The translations under genes and the position numbers were made by a program. 64,000 bases of DNA from Candidatus Melainabacteria bacterium (lineage in GTDB: Bacteria; Cyanobacteriota; Vampirovibrionia; Obscuribacterales; Obscuribacteraceae). The DNA is taken from contig JAFKGK010000002.1 in assembly GCA_017307165.1 (NCBI GenBank), positions 62,001 through 126,000 on the forward strand. Direction: 5' to 3'. Shown here piece by piece: positions 44,701 through 51,994 of this stretch. The notes under the pieces were generated by a model. That model worked only from the letters and a program-made list of their open reading frames with translations, had not been told where the DNA came from and searched no databases. Within the stretch, counting starts at the first letter, position 1; each line of letters opens with the position of its first letter.

Positions 44701-46944
44701 GACAACCTCGAGTCGATCGCGGCCAGGACGGGTGTATCATCTCTATCTGGTGCGTTTGGTGCAGTAGCGATTGGTGGTGCCGTTCATGGTGCGCAGCATG
44801 GTTTAGGCTCGATGAGCCAGCGCTTTAAGATCACCGATATAAAAAATATCGGCTTTGATTACAAGGCGCCGGTCGAAGGGCTAAAGGCTGCCAACGATAA
44901 CAATTTTGGTCCAAAGGTCTTTGATTTTAAGGTCAAGGCCGCCAATGACAATTTTGTCCCGCCAACCGAGCCTATGTTGATGGCAGTCAATGACGTGCCC
45001 GGCTATGAGCCTCGCCACCTCAATGCTGGCGATGAGGGGCAGCTTTATAGAGGACCTGGGGACAATATCACTCGTTTGATGAACGGTGCGGACGACCAGA
45101 GGCCACGTCTCGCCGCTGTTGGCGATGGCAAGCCCATGCCTGGCGAGCAGCATGCCGGTACCGTCAAGCCCGTGAGCGATGTCGAGCCTGCCGTGGAGTC
45201 ACCATCTCCCAAGGATCATGGCGTCAAGCAATTTGTCGAGACTCACCAAGAAGACCTGCAGCGCGTCAAAGCCGCTCTCGACAAGCAAGTAGATCATCTC
45301 ATCGAGGATATCGCCTCGCGCAAGGCACACCTCGAGGATCATCTCAACTGGATCGAAGCCAATAAGGCAAACAAAGAAAAAGACGTGGTGGCCTATGGTG
45401 AGTTGGTCGCGATGGCAGGCGAAAAACCATCTGTGATACCAGACAATGCCTTTTTGCTGCGCATGCGCGAGGCTAATGCCGATACGCAGCGTTTTGTGCG
45501 TGACAGGATGGCTGAGTCACGTGTCAATTTTGACTACTCCAAGTTTATCCGTGAGAGCAAGACCCACTGGGTACCCAATGAAAAAATCAAGGGTCTTTCC
45601 CCCGAAGAGCGCGCCAAAGAGTTTGGCAAACTCGTCAGCAAGTTTGAAGGCGGCGAAATAAGAGAGCTCACCATGCCGCGTCAGTTTGGAGATCGCTATG
45701 AGTATGCGATGAATCGGATGCTCAACAGGCTTTTTAACTATCCAACCAAGCACAGTCTGGAGCCCTGGCACGTGAGCGATATCACCCGTGCCGATCGCGG
45801 TCTGGCTGCATTTGATCCACGAGACTATATCTATATCCCTGGCACCAAGGGATCGGCACTCGATCACTCCAAAATGGATGGTTTGTTTGTCAATATAAAA
45901 GAGGGCAAGGTCGTCCCGATCGATATCAAAGCCACCTCATACGCCGAAGAAACCAGCGGTCAAGCAGCGCATGGTGCTGCTCAATATATGAAAATCTACC
46001 CGGGATCGGCTCGCAGCAATGACAGAACGATAGAGTTTAGCAAGACAGGCGAACCGCGTGCGGTGGCACCTAACGGTCGTGGTGAGCGCTATCCCAAGGA
46101 TGTCTTTGACAAGATCTTTAATGTCAATGGCGATTTTATCATGCATCCGGAGCTGAGAGATCTCAAGGAAAGACTTGGCAGTGCGATCCTTGCTGCTAAC
46201 AGATACGCTACCCGCATTGCTGATCTGCCTCCCGGGGTCTTTCCTTCGGGTGATGTCAATGCGACCACCGCCGAAAAACTGGCATCGGTCGATGCTTATG
46301 CGACGCATCTATTAAAGTCATCAAATACGGTGCAAAAAGAATACGGCAAGTCATTGAGGCATAGCAGGCCGGGTATAGAAAAAGGTCTGGAAGCCGACGC
46401 TAAAAATGCCGACTATCATGATCCTGTTTTGATTAATGTCAGGGCGGAGAGGATGGCTGTCATTAAATCAACCGATATGGATCCAAAGATGATCAAGGCT
46501 ACGGATGATGCAGTGCGTATGTCGGAAGAGCTGGGCGTGCCCGCCACTTTTAGAGAGATGGCCGATATGACTGGTGGTCTCAAAGAAATGGATGAAATGA
46601 TGGATGATTTTATCAAGGATGCCTTGCTGGATCGTGCTGTCAGTCATTGGGATCAGCGTCTACAGCCCAGTACGCCTGAGGAGTTAGATGCAGTAGAGGC
46701 AGTGATCCGCAGAGGACAGACCCCTAACAATCAGCAAAAGAAAATATTTATAGATCTCGTAGAGAGAGTCTTGAGGACTGAAACCGCACGTGGTGTCGCT
46801 CGCGTGGGCGTGCCGGCAAATGCGCTGCCGACCAATGTCATGCCGACGATCAATGTGGGTGCGTCCGCTGGCGTCAATCAAAATCCGCGTCAGAGGGCGG
46901 TTTCGATTGCCAATGGGTTTGCCAGTGTCAAACAAGGCTTATAG
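41719..46944 (+). CDS. giant multidomain protein with annexin-like repeats and candidate nuclease-like segment
   Basis: A 1741-aa soluble protein with no signal peptide. Residues ~60-740 are helical and hold annexin-like repeats; the clearest, near residue 72, reads DSDKIIDLLKHRSATEREAI then a YRQNYHVGLKDEM tail. Similar units occur near 200, 315, 385 and 700 (DLDALRQSYASKYGTSLDSDL). Residues ~780-875 and ~990-1050 are Gly/Ala-rich and hydrophobic, as in pretoxin regions. A coiled coil follows near 1170-1225. Near 1319-1420 come a conserved-looking helix (DRYEYAMNRML), SKMDGLFVN and VPIDIKATS, the spacing of a PD-(D/E)XK core. It is divergent from the CDF gene. A polymorphic toxin is possible, but no immunity gene is adjacent. 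Confidence 0.75.
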   Translation: MATDKPNTSDKPAEKPLDKAVDAHDGAAASRRLLDDAHRHNPETKTQKSADELAKTADIKEVAEAIRKATGNDNWVARWADSDKIIDLLKHRSATEREAIDKVYRQNYHVGLKDEMHGFMTGATRARFDAAMDRKDNDPVSNASHRMEVAFKEGKQLIFGRSQSTIEQDLKDSMRELSPQQVAAVARDYEARNGKSLRQEIKDDSSLSPATRTALNAYLDRAQNTDGKPDKDNAGEIARVAGAALQNKDIKLFAETMASAGEEGRKQFAESPAGRDLAKHFSGDELEQARDYVQFGKLSVAKQIKDNTGWLWDNNDGIELALKRMNDRERSDYLIGESLADKTKQLGEADSARLASMTNTDKAAARRSYDDIHLALDKAGNSTEVAKWEAVIATRDGGVTAKLAEQRGWFGNGSVEDIKKSIDTMSESDWQSAKANPVEQRQELRQMLVSLNKDEHEIDDVMKSFDKKIAHDTFADSNLGPRQKPVQKLLEEMKAQDEKWFTDKAQAVRQMRDAFVADPTLKDRLNAPQTDEDRYYKTQFEKYGKSILGEDGYREYAGELLKTGNLSADKIIAFDKGVFSDDEESTYKNVAALAQTERQRLVGDKDYQDRVLGHLNDSERAIALQVAKSGKFADDDRLRSAIVGFGGGKDIVQIIQDTPPKDLDALRQSYASKYGTSLDSDLRDKLNNQEMAEVRRHELSESSITERLDNARDEQYTTRDGIGARLTDTMSATGVQADDSMRELLANPQGNDKLFENYAKAIDNHRESKAKAGEYSTDAIIAGAAVASVIATGGTNLPLVAAVLAAGGAAGKVGAKSVMMGNDYDWSLANVGQDAAVGAVTGATSVLGQGQIAGVFGIGRSAAERASVGVLGKLASEPGLLVANSESIMHQGTRTVMRDLLANGATKIDDRAFSVLANKLVSTELVGQARAQAVQRVQTEIAGEMTKQFANETANWLVHQSRSQALNALAGAVGGASSGSIEGAAQWDSRKSVADNLESIAARTGVSSLSGAFGAVAIGGAVHGAQHGLGSMSQRFKITDIKNIGFDYKAPVEGLKAANDNNFGPKVFDFKVKAANDNFVPPTEPMLMAVNDVPGYEPRHLNAGDEGQLYRGPGDNITRLMNGADDQRPRLAAVGDGKPMPGEQHAGTVKPVSDVEPAVESPSPKDHGVKQFVETHQEDLQRVKAALDKQVDHLIEDIASRKAHLEDHLNWIEANKANKEKDVVAYGELVAMAGEKPSVIPDNAFLLRMREANADTQRFVRDRMAESRVNFDYSKFIRESKTHWVPNEKIKGLSPEERAKEFGKLVSKFEGGEIRELTMPRQFGDRYEYAMNRMLNRLFNYPTKHSLEPWHVSDITRADRGLAAFDPRDYIYIPGTKGSALDHSKMDGLFVNIKEGKVVPIDIKATSYAEETSGQAAHGAAQYMKIYPGSARSNDRTIEFSKTGEPRAVAPNGRGERYPKDVFDKIFNVNGDFIMHPELRDLKERLGSAILAANRYATRIADLPPGVFPSGDVNATTAEKLASVDAYATHLLKSSNTVQKEYGKSLRHSRPGIEKGLEADAKNADYHDPVLINVRAERMAVIKSTDMDPKMIKATDDAVRMSEELGVPATFREMADMTGGLKEMDEMMDDFIKDALLDRAVSHWDQRLQPSTPEELDAVEAVIRRGQTPNNQQKKIFIDLVERVLRTETARGVARVGVPANALPTNVMPTINVGASAGVNQNPRQRAVSIANGFASVKQGL

Positions 46945-46960
46945 GTTTTTTTAGCCGACT

Positions 46961-49015
46961 CTAACTATGGACCGGTTCAGACTCCAGCGTTTGTGCTAGG
47001 GCATCAAATATAGATTCGATGCGGATCACCCCTTGCAATTTGCGATTTTGGTAGCTCTCTACTACAGGCAGGCTCTTTAGACCGTGCTCTCGCATAGTAT
47101 TGAGCACAGTGAGAGCGCTGTCTGCTGCCGTGACGGCGAGCGCCGGGCGGACGCTCAAATCTCGGATAGTCATGCCGACCTGTGATCCTTCTTTCATGCC
47201 GGCGGCGACCTCTATGGCGCGAATCAGATCGGTGCGAGTGACCAGTCCGATCAATTGCATATCGTCATCCACTACAAAACCGGTGTCGATGCGCAAATGC
47301 TTCATCTGTCCGATTAGGTCGCGCAATCTGGTGTCCATTCGGACAGGTTGCGCGATGATCGGTTCGACGAGGGTGTCGCTATCCATTGCTGCGAGTGCCT
47401 TTTTGCCCAGTGGCATTTGATCCCATACCGGAGTGCGTTTCATGATCGATATCTCGACTGCTTGACGCAGAGGCGCAAGGGCTGCAGAAATCTGGGTGTA
47501 GATATTTTTGCCTATGATCATTGCCTCGACATCGGTCTTGGCGCGGGCATTGTGCCTACGAGGGCGGTTTTCTACGAGCGCCTTCTCCCCAAAAAAGTCA
47601 CCGGCGCCAAGGACTGCAATAGGGCCGTATTCTCCTTTTTCGTCCACCGGTTCTAATATTTCGACGACACCTTTTTTTATGACGTAAAAGTCAGAGGCAG
47701 AGTCACCGCTGTTAAAGATGAAAGAGCCGGCAGAGTAAAGAGCATTGACGATGCGCTTGCTCGGGTCGGCTTTGAGCACGGCGAGCTGAGGTGGGAAGAA
47801 AAATTCACCGATCCATTGTGTGCCGACTTTGATCTTTTGCATCAGTGTGGGGAGCTTCATCAGGTAGACGCCGCGCCATACGATCCAGGCCGGGAGACCG
47901 GAGATCTGCATGCCAAACATTTCTGCCACCGCGCTGTGACCGCCAACTGAGCACAGCGAGCCTAGCGATCTGTGTTTAAATGGTTTTGTCTGCTTGCCTT
48001 TTATACTTGCTGCAATATTGTGTGCGACTTGCGCGCCCTGCCGTTCGGCAAATTGTCCTGTCGGTGGGGCGTATTTGCCATCGTCTGCATTGATTATTGC
48101 CGCGCAATCTCCGATTGCCCAGACGTTTTTGTGCGTAGAAAGACTCATGTCCGGCATGGTCTTGAGCCTGCCGCGATCTTTGGGGACGTCGAGCTCTTCG
48201 ATCATTGCCAGTGGCTTGGTGCCAATGGTGCAGACGACGGTGGCTGCTGGGATAAACGAGCCATCGCTGAGCGAGACTCCATGGGCGGTGCATTTTACGG
48301 CGCCTACTTTTAATCGCAGTTTGACGCCGGATTGTTGCATTTTGGTAGCGGCAAACTGGCGCAGAGATGGGCTTACTTCTGGCAAGATCTGTTCGTGGCC
48401 GTGGATGAGTGTCACGCTTACGTCGTTTATACCGATGTTTTCATAAAACTTTGTGCTGCGCCGTACAAAATCATTTAACTCACCGGCTACCTCAACGCCG
48501 CTAAATCCGCCGCCGACAACTGCGATCGATAAATGCCATTTTTTTCTTTCTGGATCTTTGCATACTTCGGCGCGCTCCAGAGCTTCTATAACTCGGGATT
48601 GCAGGGCAATTGCGTCTCCAATAGTTTTCATCGGGTAAGCATGGTCTGCCATGCCGGGTATAGCGGCTAGATTGACTGTATTGCCATGAGCGATCACCAA
48701 ATGATCGTAGCTCATGTAGTGTTGTAGCCCTTCTTCGCCTTCAAAGCAGATCCGGTTATTGTCGAGGTCGATTTTGAGAACTTCTTCGGTACGGCATTGC
48801 ACATTTTTCATCATCTGCCTCAGTGGTGCCGCGACCTGCCGTGGTTCGATGACATTGGATGCGATCTCGGCAAGGAGGGGATGAAAAACCATGTGGTTTT
48901 CTTTATTGAACAGCAAGATCTCGCATTGGTCGGTGGAGAGCAGCTTTCGCAGAGTAATCCCGCATTTTGCACCAGCAAAACCGCCGCCGATTATTACTAC
49001 ACGTTGCTTATCCAT
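46961..49015 (-). CDS. ndh: type II NADH dehydrogenase fused to cNMP-binding and CBS domains
   Basis: A 684-aa protein. Residues 1-420 are NDH-2: FAD site VVIIGGGFAGAKC, NADH site IAVVGGGFSGVEVAGEL near residue 165, the quinone-side ALGDCA-equivalent VWAIGDCA and PPTGQFAERQG near residue 315. NDH-2 passes electrons from NADH to quinone without proton pumping. Residues ~425-545 are a cyclic-nucleotide-binding domain with a phosphate-binding cassette (GDFFGEKALVENRPRRHNA). Residues ~555-680 are a CBS pair (DTGFVVDDDMQLIGLVTRTD). This suggests allosteric control by a nucleotide. It is divergent from a TetR gene over a palindromic operator. Confidence 0.9.
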   Translation of the reverse strand: MDKQRVVIIGGGFAGAKCGITLRKLLSTDQCEILLFNKENHMVFHPLLAEIASNVIEPRQVAAPLRQMMKNVQCRTEEVLKIDLDNNRICFEGEEGLQHYMSYDHLVIAHGNTVNLAAIPGMADHAYPMKTIGDAIALQSRVIEALERAEVCKDPERKKWHLSIAVVGGGFSGVEVAGELNDFVRRSTKFYENIGINDVSVTLIHGHEQILPEVSPSLRQFAATKMQQSGVKLRLKVGAVKCTAHGVSLSDGSFIPAATVVCTIGTKPLAMIEELDVPKDRGRLKTMPDMSLSTHKNVWAIGDCAAIINADDGKYAPPTGQFAERQGAQVAHNIAASIKGKQTKPFKHRSLGSLCSVGGHSAVAEMFGMQISGLPAWIVWRGVYLMKLPTLMQKIKVGTQWIGEFFFPPQLAVLKADPSKRIVNALYSAGSFIFNSGDSASDFYVIKKGVVEILEPVDEKGEYGPIAVLGAGDFFGEKALVENRPRRHNARAKTDVEAMIIGKNIYTQISAALAPLRQAVEISIMKRTPVWDQMPLGKKALAAMDSDTLVEPIIAQPVRMDTRLRDLIGQMKHLRIDTGFVVDDDMQLIGLVTRTDLIRAIEVAAGMKEGSQVGMTIRDLSVRPALAVTAADSALTVLNTMREHGLKSLPVVESYQNRKLQGVIRIESIFDALAQTLESEPVHS

Positions 49016-49043
49016 AGGGCATCCTTGTCTTTGATAGTGATAT

Positions 49044-49059
49044 GATACAGCGCTGTATC
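49044..49059. promoter_or_regulatory. perfect 16-bp palindrome, probable TetR operator
   Basis: GATACAGCGCTGTATC is a perfect palindrome in the 61-bp gap between ndh (start 49015) and the TetR-family gene (start 49077). The half-site ATACAG...CTGTAT is typical for AcrR/TetR-like regulators. Its place would let the adjacent regulator control both genes. Confidence 0.8.
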
Positions 49060-49076
49060 GAAATTGGTGTCAATTG

Positions 49077-49682
49077 GTGCGAAATGTGAAAGAGTCATCT
49101 ACAAAAGTATCGGCTGGCCGCCCACGCAGTGAGGTTTCGCGAAAGGCCTTGATCGATACTACCTATCAGATGCTGCGTGAAATAGGTTATGAACGGCTGA
49201 GCATCGAGGCTATTGCTGCTCGTTCGGGTGTTAGTAGGACTACTGTGTATCGTTGGTATCCAGCAAAGGAAGATCTCGTTATCGAAGCATTGATAGCTTT
49301 TTCATCTTTTGCTCATGAGATACCTGATACGGGGGATCTTGTCTCGGATATGGCGGGCTTGGTTCAATATGTACTCGAGCATGATCCTATTTCGCTCAAC
49401 AGGGAGTCCTGTGCGCTGACTTTGAGTGCATTGAGCGGCAGCCAGCAACTTGCTCAGACCTATTGGGATTTGTATATCGCCAGGAAAAGGCAGGATCTTC
49501 GCGAGATCTTTGAAAGAGCCAAGGTTCGAGGAGAAATTGCGAAGGATAGTGATTTGGATTTATTTCTTGATCTGTTTCATGGATATTTGCTCTTTGGACT
49601 TTTGGTGCGCCCCAAAGGCTCTGTTTCGATTACCGCCATAAAAGCGGCTTTGCATAGGCTCATTCGGGGCTTTCATCCCTAG
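49077..49682 (+). CDS. TetR-family transcriptional regulator
   Basis: A 201-aa regulator. The N-terminal helix-turn-helix is clear: ALIDTTYQMLREIGYERLS, IEAIAARSGVSRTTVYRWYP, followed by a helical ligand-binding domain with the TetR-C type LFHGYLLFGLLVR dimer helix. It probably represses itself and the divergent ndh fusion through the palindrome at 49044-49059. The start is uncertain among TTG 49074, GTG 49077 and GTG 49086; none has a good ribosome binding site. The ligand is unknown. Confidence 0.9.
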   Translation: MRNVKESSTKVSAGRPRSEVSRKALIDTTYQMLREIGYERLSIEAIAARSGVSRTTVYRWYPAKEDLVIEALIAFSSFAHEIPDTGDLVSDMAGLVQYVLEHDPISLNRESCALTLSALSGSQQLAQTYWDLYIARKRQDLREIFERAKVRGEIAKDSDLDLFLDLFHGYLLFGLLVRPKGSVSITAIKAALHRLIRGFHP

Positions 49683-49706
49683 CTCAATCATCACGAGGTT
49701 TAATTT

Positions 49707-50489
49707 ATGTTTCATAAGCATCTTGTTGATGCAATGACGTCGACGGATCCAAATACAAACCTTTGGAAGACCAGATTTATGGCTGCTAAAGAGGCCTATA
49801 ACGAGGGCAAGCTCGTTGAGTGCAAACATCTGTTGAGCAAGCTTACGGATGAAGGGAGCAAGCTGCCGGACAAGACATTTGCGGTCAATACTTCGCAGAT
49901 GGGATTGGCGGCGGTTTTGCTTGCAGAAGGAAAAGCCGCTGAGGCCGCGGGGATTTTAAAAAAGATCGCCAATAGCCTGGCCAGTGAGAGCGAACCGGCT
50001 TTAAAAGAGTTGTATGGTGTCGCGCTTCGCTTTCAAGCTGTGGCGGCAAACGATCAAGGTGATTTTGATCAGGCTGAGGATCTACTGCTCGAATCGGTCA
50101 AGGTGCTCGAAGATATAGGCAATCAAGCTGCTGTGCAGCTTTGTTATACGCTCAGCGATCTGGCCTTGCTGTATCTCTCGCAAGATGACCTGGCAGAAGC
50201 GGCCAAAATCGTGAGTGCCATGAGTGAGCTTTCAGATATTGTTTTTGCGCCCGACTCAGCTGACTATGCTCTGGTGCACTTTATCTATAATATTTCCCAG
50301 AGCAAAAATGATGACGAGTATTTTAGTGCCATCGAGGACAGTATCACGCGCATGAGCTATTTGCGCGGCGCTAAGCATCCGCAGATAGTCTGGGCAATCA
50401 AGGCTTATCTCAAAAAGCTGCATGAGAGAAATCTGCCGGAGGCAATCAAAGAGGCGGAGATTAAGTTTGGGGCTGTTCATGTTGGTTAG
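49707..50489 (+). CDS. TPR-like cytosolic protein
   Basis: A 260-aa helical protein with degenerate tetratricopeptide repeats: RFMAAKEAYNEGKLVECKHLL, MGLAAVLLAEGKAAEAAGIL (first parts), AVAANDQGDFDQAEDLLLESV and LALLYLSQDDLAEAAKIV, ending in a helix set with HPQIVWAIKAYLKKL. No signal peptide or membrane helix. GAGG eight bases before the ATG supports the start. It follows the TetR gene by 24 bp on the same strand and may be co-transcribed. Function unknown. Confidence 0.7.
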   Translation: MFHKHLVDAMTSTDPNTNLWKTRFMAAKEAYNEGKLVECKHLLSKLTDEGSKLPDKTFAVNTSQMGLAAVLLAEGKAAEAAGILKKIANSLASESEPALKELYGVALRFQAVAANDQGDFDQAEDLLLESVKVLEDIGNQAAVQLCYTLSDLALLYLSQDDLAEAAKIVSAMSELSDIVFAPDSADYALVHFIYNISQSKNDDEYFSAIEDSITRMSYLRGAKHPQIVWAIKAYLKKLHERNLPEAIKEAEIKFGAVHVG

Positions 50490-50563
50490 GTCTGTTTTTA
50501 TTTAGCTGCGGTACCACCATCTCTTTTTTTGTTTTGGTTAGATCCTTCAAAATCATGGACGCT

Positions 50564-50612
50564 AGTGGACACCAAGTGACGGATCAGTGGACACTCGTTA
50601 CCTGGTGTCACT
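50564..50612. repeat. imperfect 17-bp inverted repeat with repeated AGTGGACAC
   Basis: The arms 50564-50580 and 50597-50612 pair at 14 of 16 aligned positions with one gap. AGTGGACAC occurs in the left arm at 50564 and again as a direct repeat at 50586. Its reverse complement appears at 16997-17005, after another TPR gene. It may be a transcription-end hairpin or a remnant of a mobile-element end. Confidence 0.45.
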
Positions 50613-50648
50613 CGGGACTAGAATCTTAGACGTGCTTCTCTAAGGCCG

Positions 50649-50885
50649 CTATGCCTTAATCGGCCTAATAATCTGCGGCTCAGCGTCTGCATCCACTGGA
50701 CTCTCTATCATCCTAAAAGATATCCGCTGCCCTTCGCGCACCTCAGGCAAATCCAAATCATGGAAATTAGCAAAAATAGAATTTTGTGGTCCATTGCGTA
50801 GCACGACATCGATGACCACATCGTGTGCCGGGGGCACAAAAATCCCTAGAAACACTCCATCAATTGAGATCTCAAGCGCCTTCAT
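50649..50885 (-). CDS. small protein, tandem paralog 2
   Basis: A 78-aa protein that is a diverged copy of the upstream gene product: both start MKALEx(S/T)IDGxFxGx(F/Y) and share a later LPEVREGQRISFRMIE / LPDIQEGECIEFRIVD segment. The pattern of two short beta blocks suggests a small all-beta domain. GAGGA five or six bases before ATG 50885 supports the start. It overlaps its paralog by 14 bp. No known family. Confidence 0.6.
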   Translation of the reverse strand: MKALEISIDGVFLGIFVPPAHDVVIDVVLRNGPQNSIFANFHDLDLPEVREGQRISFRMIESPVDADAEPQIIRPIKA

Positions 50886-51150
50886 CACTTTCCTCACCTG
50901 TCAGCTTCGTCACATATGGTGCGGGAGGAATGTCGCTTGGGGCGGCATCTACAATCCGAAATTCGATGCACTCACCTTCCTGAATATCAGGGAGCTGCCA
51001 TTGCCAACTTTCCGTGGGGGTCTCAGTCATGATATGTGCCCGCATATAGGTGCGTGGAATGTTAGCCATCAACGCTATCCACGGCCCTTCATCTGGCGCG
51101 GCATACACTCCAATAAAGCGTCCGTCAATCGTAACCTCTAGTGCTTTCAT
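50872..51150 (-). CDS. small protein, tandem paralog 1
   Basis: A 92-aa protein beginning MKALEVTIDGRFIGVYAAP and containing ANIPRTYMRAHIMTETPTES and LPDIQEGECIEFRIVDAAP. It is homologous to the next gene of the operon. AGGA six bases before ATG 51150 supports this start over the one at 51186. No signal peptide. The pair resembles small accessory proteins found in tandem, for example immunity or adaptor proteins, but no toxin gene is next to it. Function unknown. Confidence 0.6.
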   Translation of the reverse strand: MKALEVTIDGRFIGVYAAPDEGPWIALMANIPRTYMRAHIMTETPTESWQWQLPDIQEGECIEFRIVDAAPSDIPPAPYVTKLTGEESDEGA

Positions 51151-51366
51151 GCCCTGTCCTACAATCATGCTCCTTGTCCTAGGCATATTATAGATTGCGG
51201 CTGGGAAGCAGGTATTGGTGCTTTAGGGAATAACGATTTTACGTGGTTCATCAAGACAAAAAGGTATTTGGCTTCAAGTAGCTAAAACTGAACCACATCA
51301 GATTAATATCGGCGACCATTTCGGTAAGCTAAAGTACTGATGTTGAAGGCAGCAAGGCGACATAAG

Positions 51367-51984
51367 ATGAATATTTTCAGATTTGTTTCAATGGTAGCAG
51401 TTATCTGTGGGTTCTCTTGGCCTTGTAGCTCTGCTGAGAGTTTGAAACCAAATGTTTCTATGAAAATTACCGGTTTGTCGAGTCGGTTAGCACGAGAACC
51501 AGGGCATGGCAGCGTGTTGCTTAACCTCTCGTTTTTAAATGCAAGCTCCCGTGGTTGTTCGATTCCTATGATTTGCTTGGTAGGAAAGGCCTCAATGAGA
51601 GTCTTGAAGAAAATGGGTGTAACAGCTCCCTTGAGCAATTTCTCTATTGATGGAAAGGAGATACGTAATGGTGGAGGGGATTGTGCTCAGATCGATTATT
51701 CCTGGCTTGATAAAGACGGCAAAGAAGTGCTGGCCGGATATTATGAACTCTCCGGTTGTGACCTAAAAATTGGGCGAAAATACCAATCATCATTAGACAT
51801 ACCGATTAGATGTCCTCTACGGTCGGGCATTTACACGCTTCGAGTTCATTTTGACAATCGTATTTTGGAGGCAGAAGTCCAGTCTTACAATGACTTTGAT
51901 CCCGATTTTATGTCCATATTCTTTGAGGCTCGAACAGAATCTCTAATAACAATTCCATCAGATCCTGTGCATTATTCGAATTAG
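51367..51984 (+). CDS. secreted protein of unknown function
   Basis: A 205-aa exported protein with a signal peptide (NIFRFVSMVAVICGFSWPCSSA, cleavage before ESL). The mature part is beta-rich with several Cys (SSRGCSIPMICLVG, GGDCAQIDYSWLDKDGKE, YELSGCDLKIG, IPIRCPLRSGIYTLRVHF), which recalls an immunoglobulin-like domain stabilised by disulfides. I chose ATG 51367 with AAGG nine bases upstream. It ends ten bases before the right repeat array. Codon use is more A/T-rich than in most neighbours. Confidence 0.6.
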   Translation: MNIFRFVSMVAVICGFSWPCSSAESLKPNVSMKITGLSSRLAREPGHGSVLLNLSFLNASSRGCSIPMICLVGKASMRVLKKMGVTAPLSNFSIDGKEIRNGGGDCAQIDYSWLDKDGKEVLAGYYELSGCDLKIGRKYQSSLDIPIRCPLRSGIYTLRVHFDNRILEAEVQSYNDFDPDFMSIFFEARTESLITIPSDPVHYSN

Positions 51985-51994
51985 TGACAGATCG

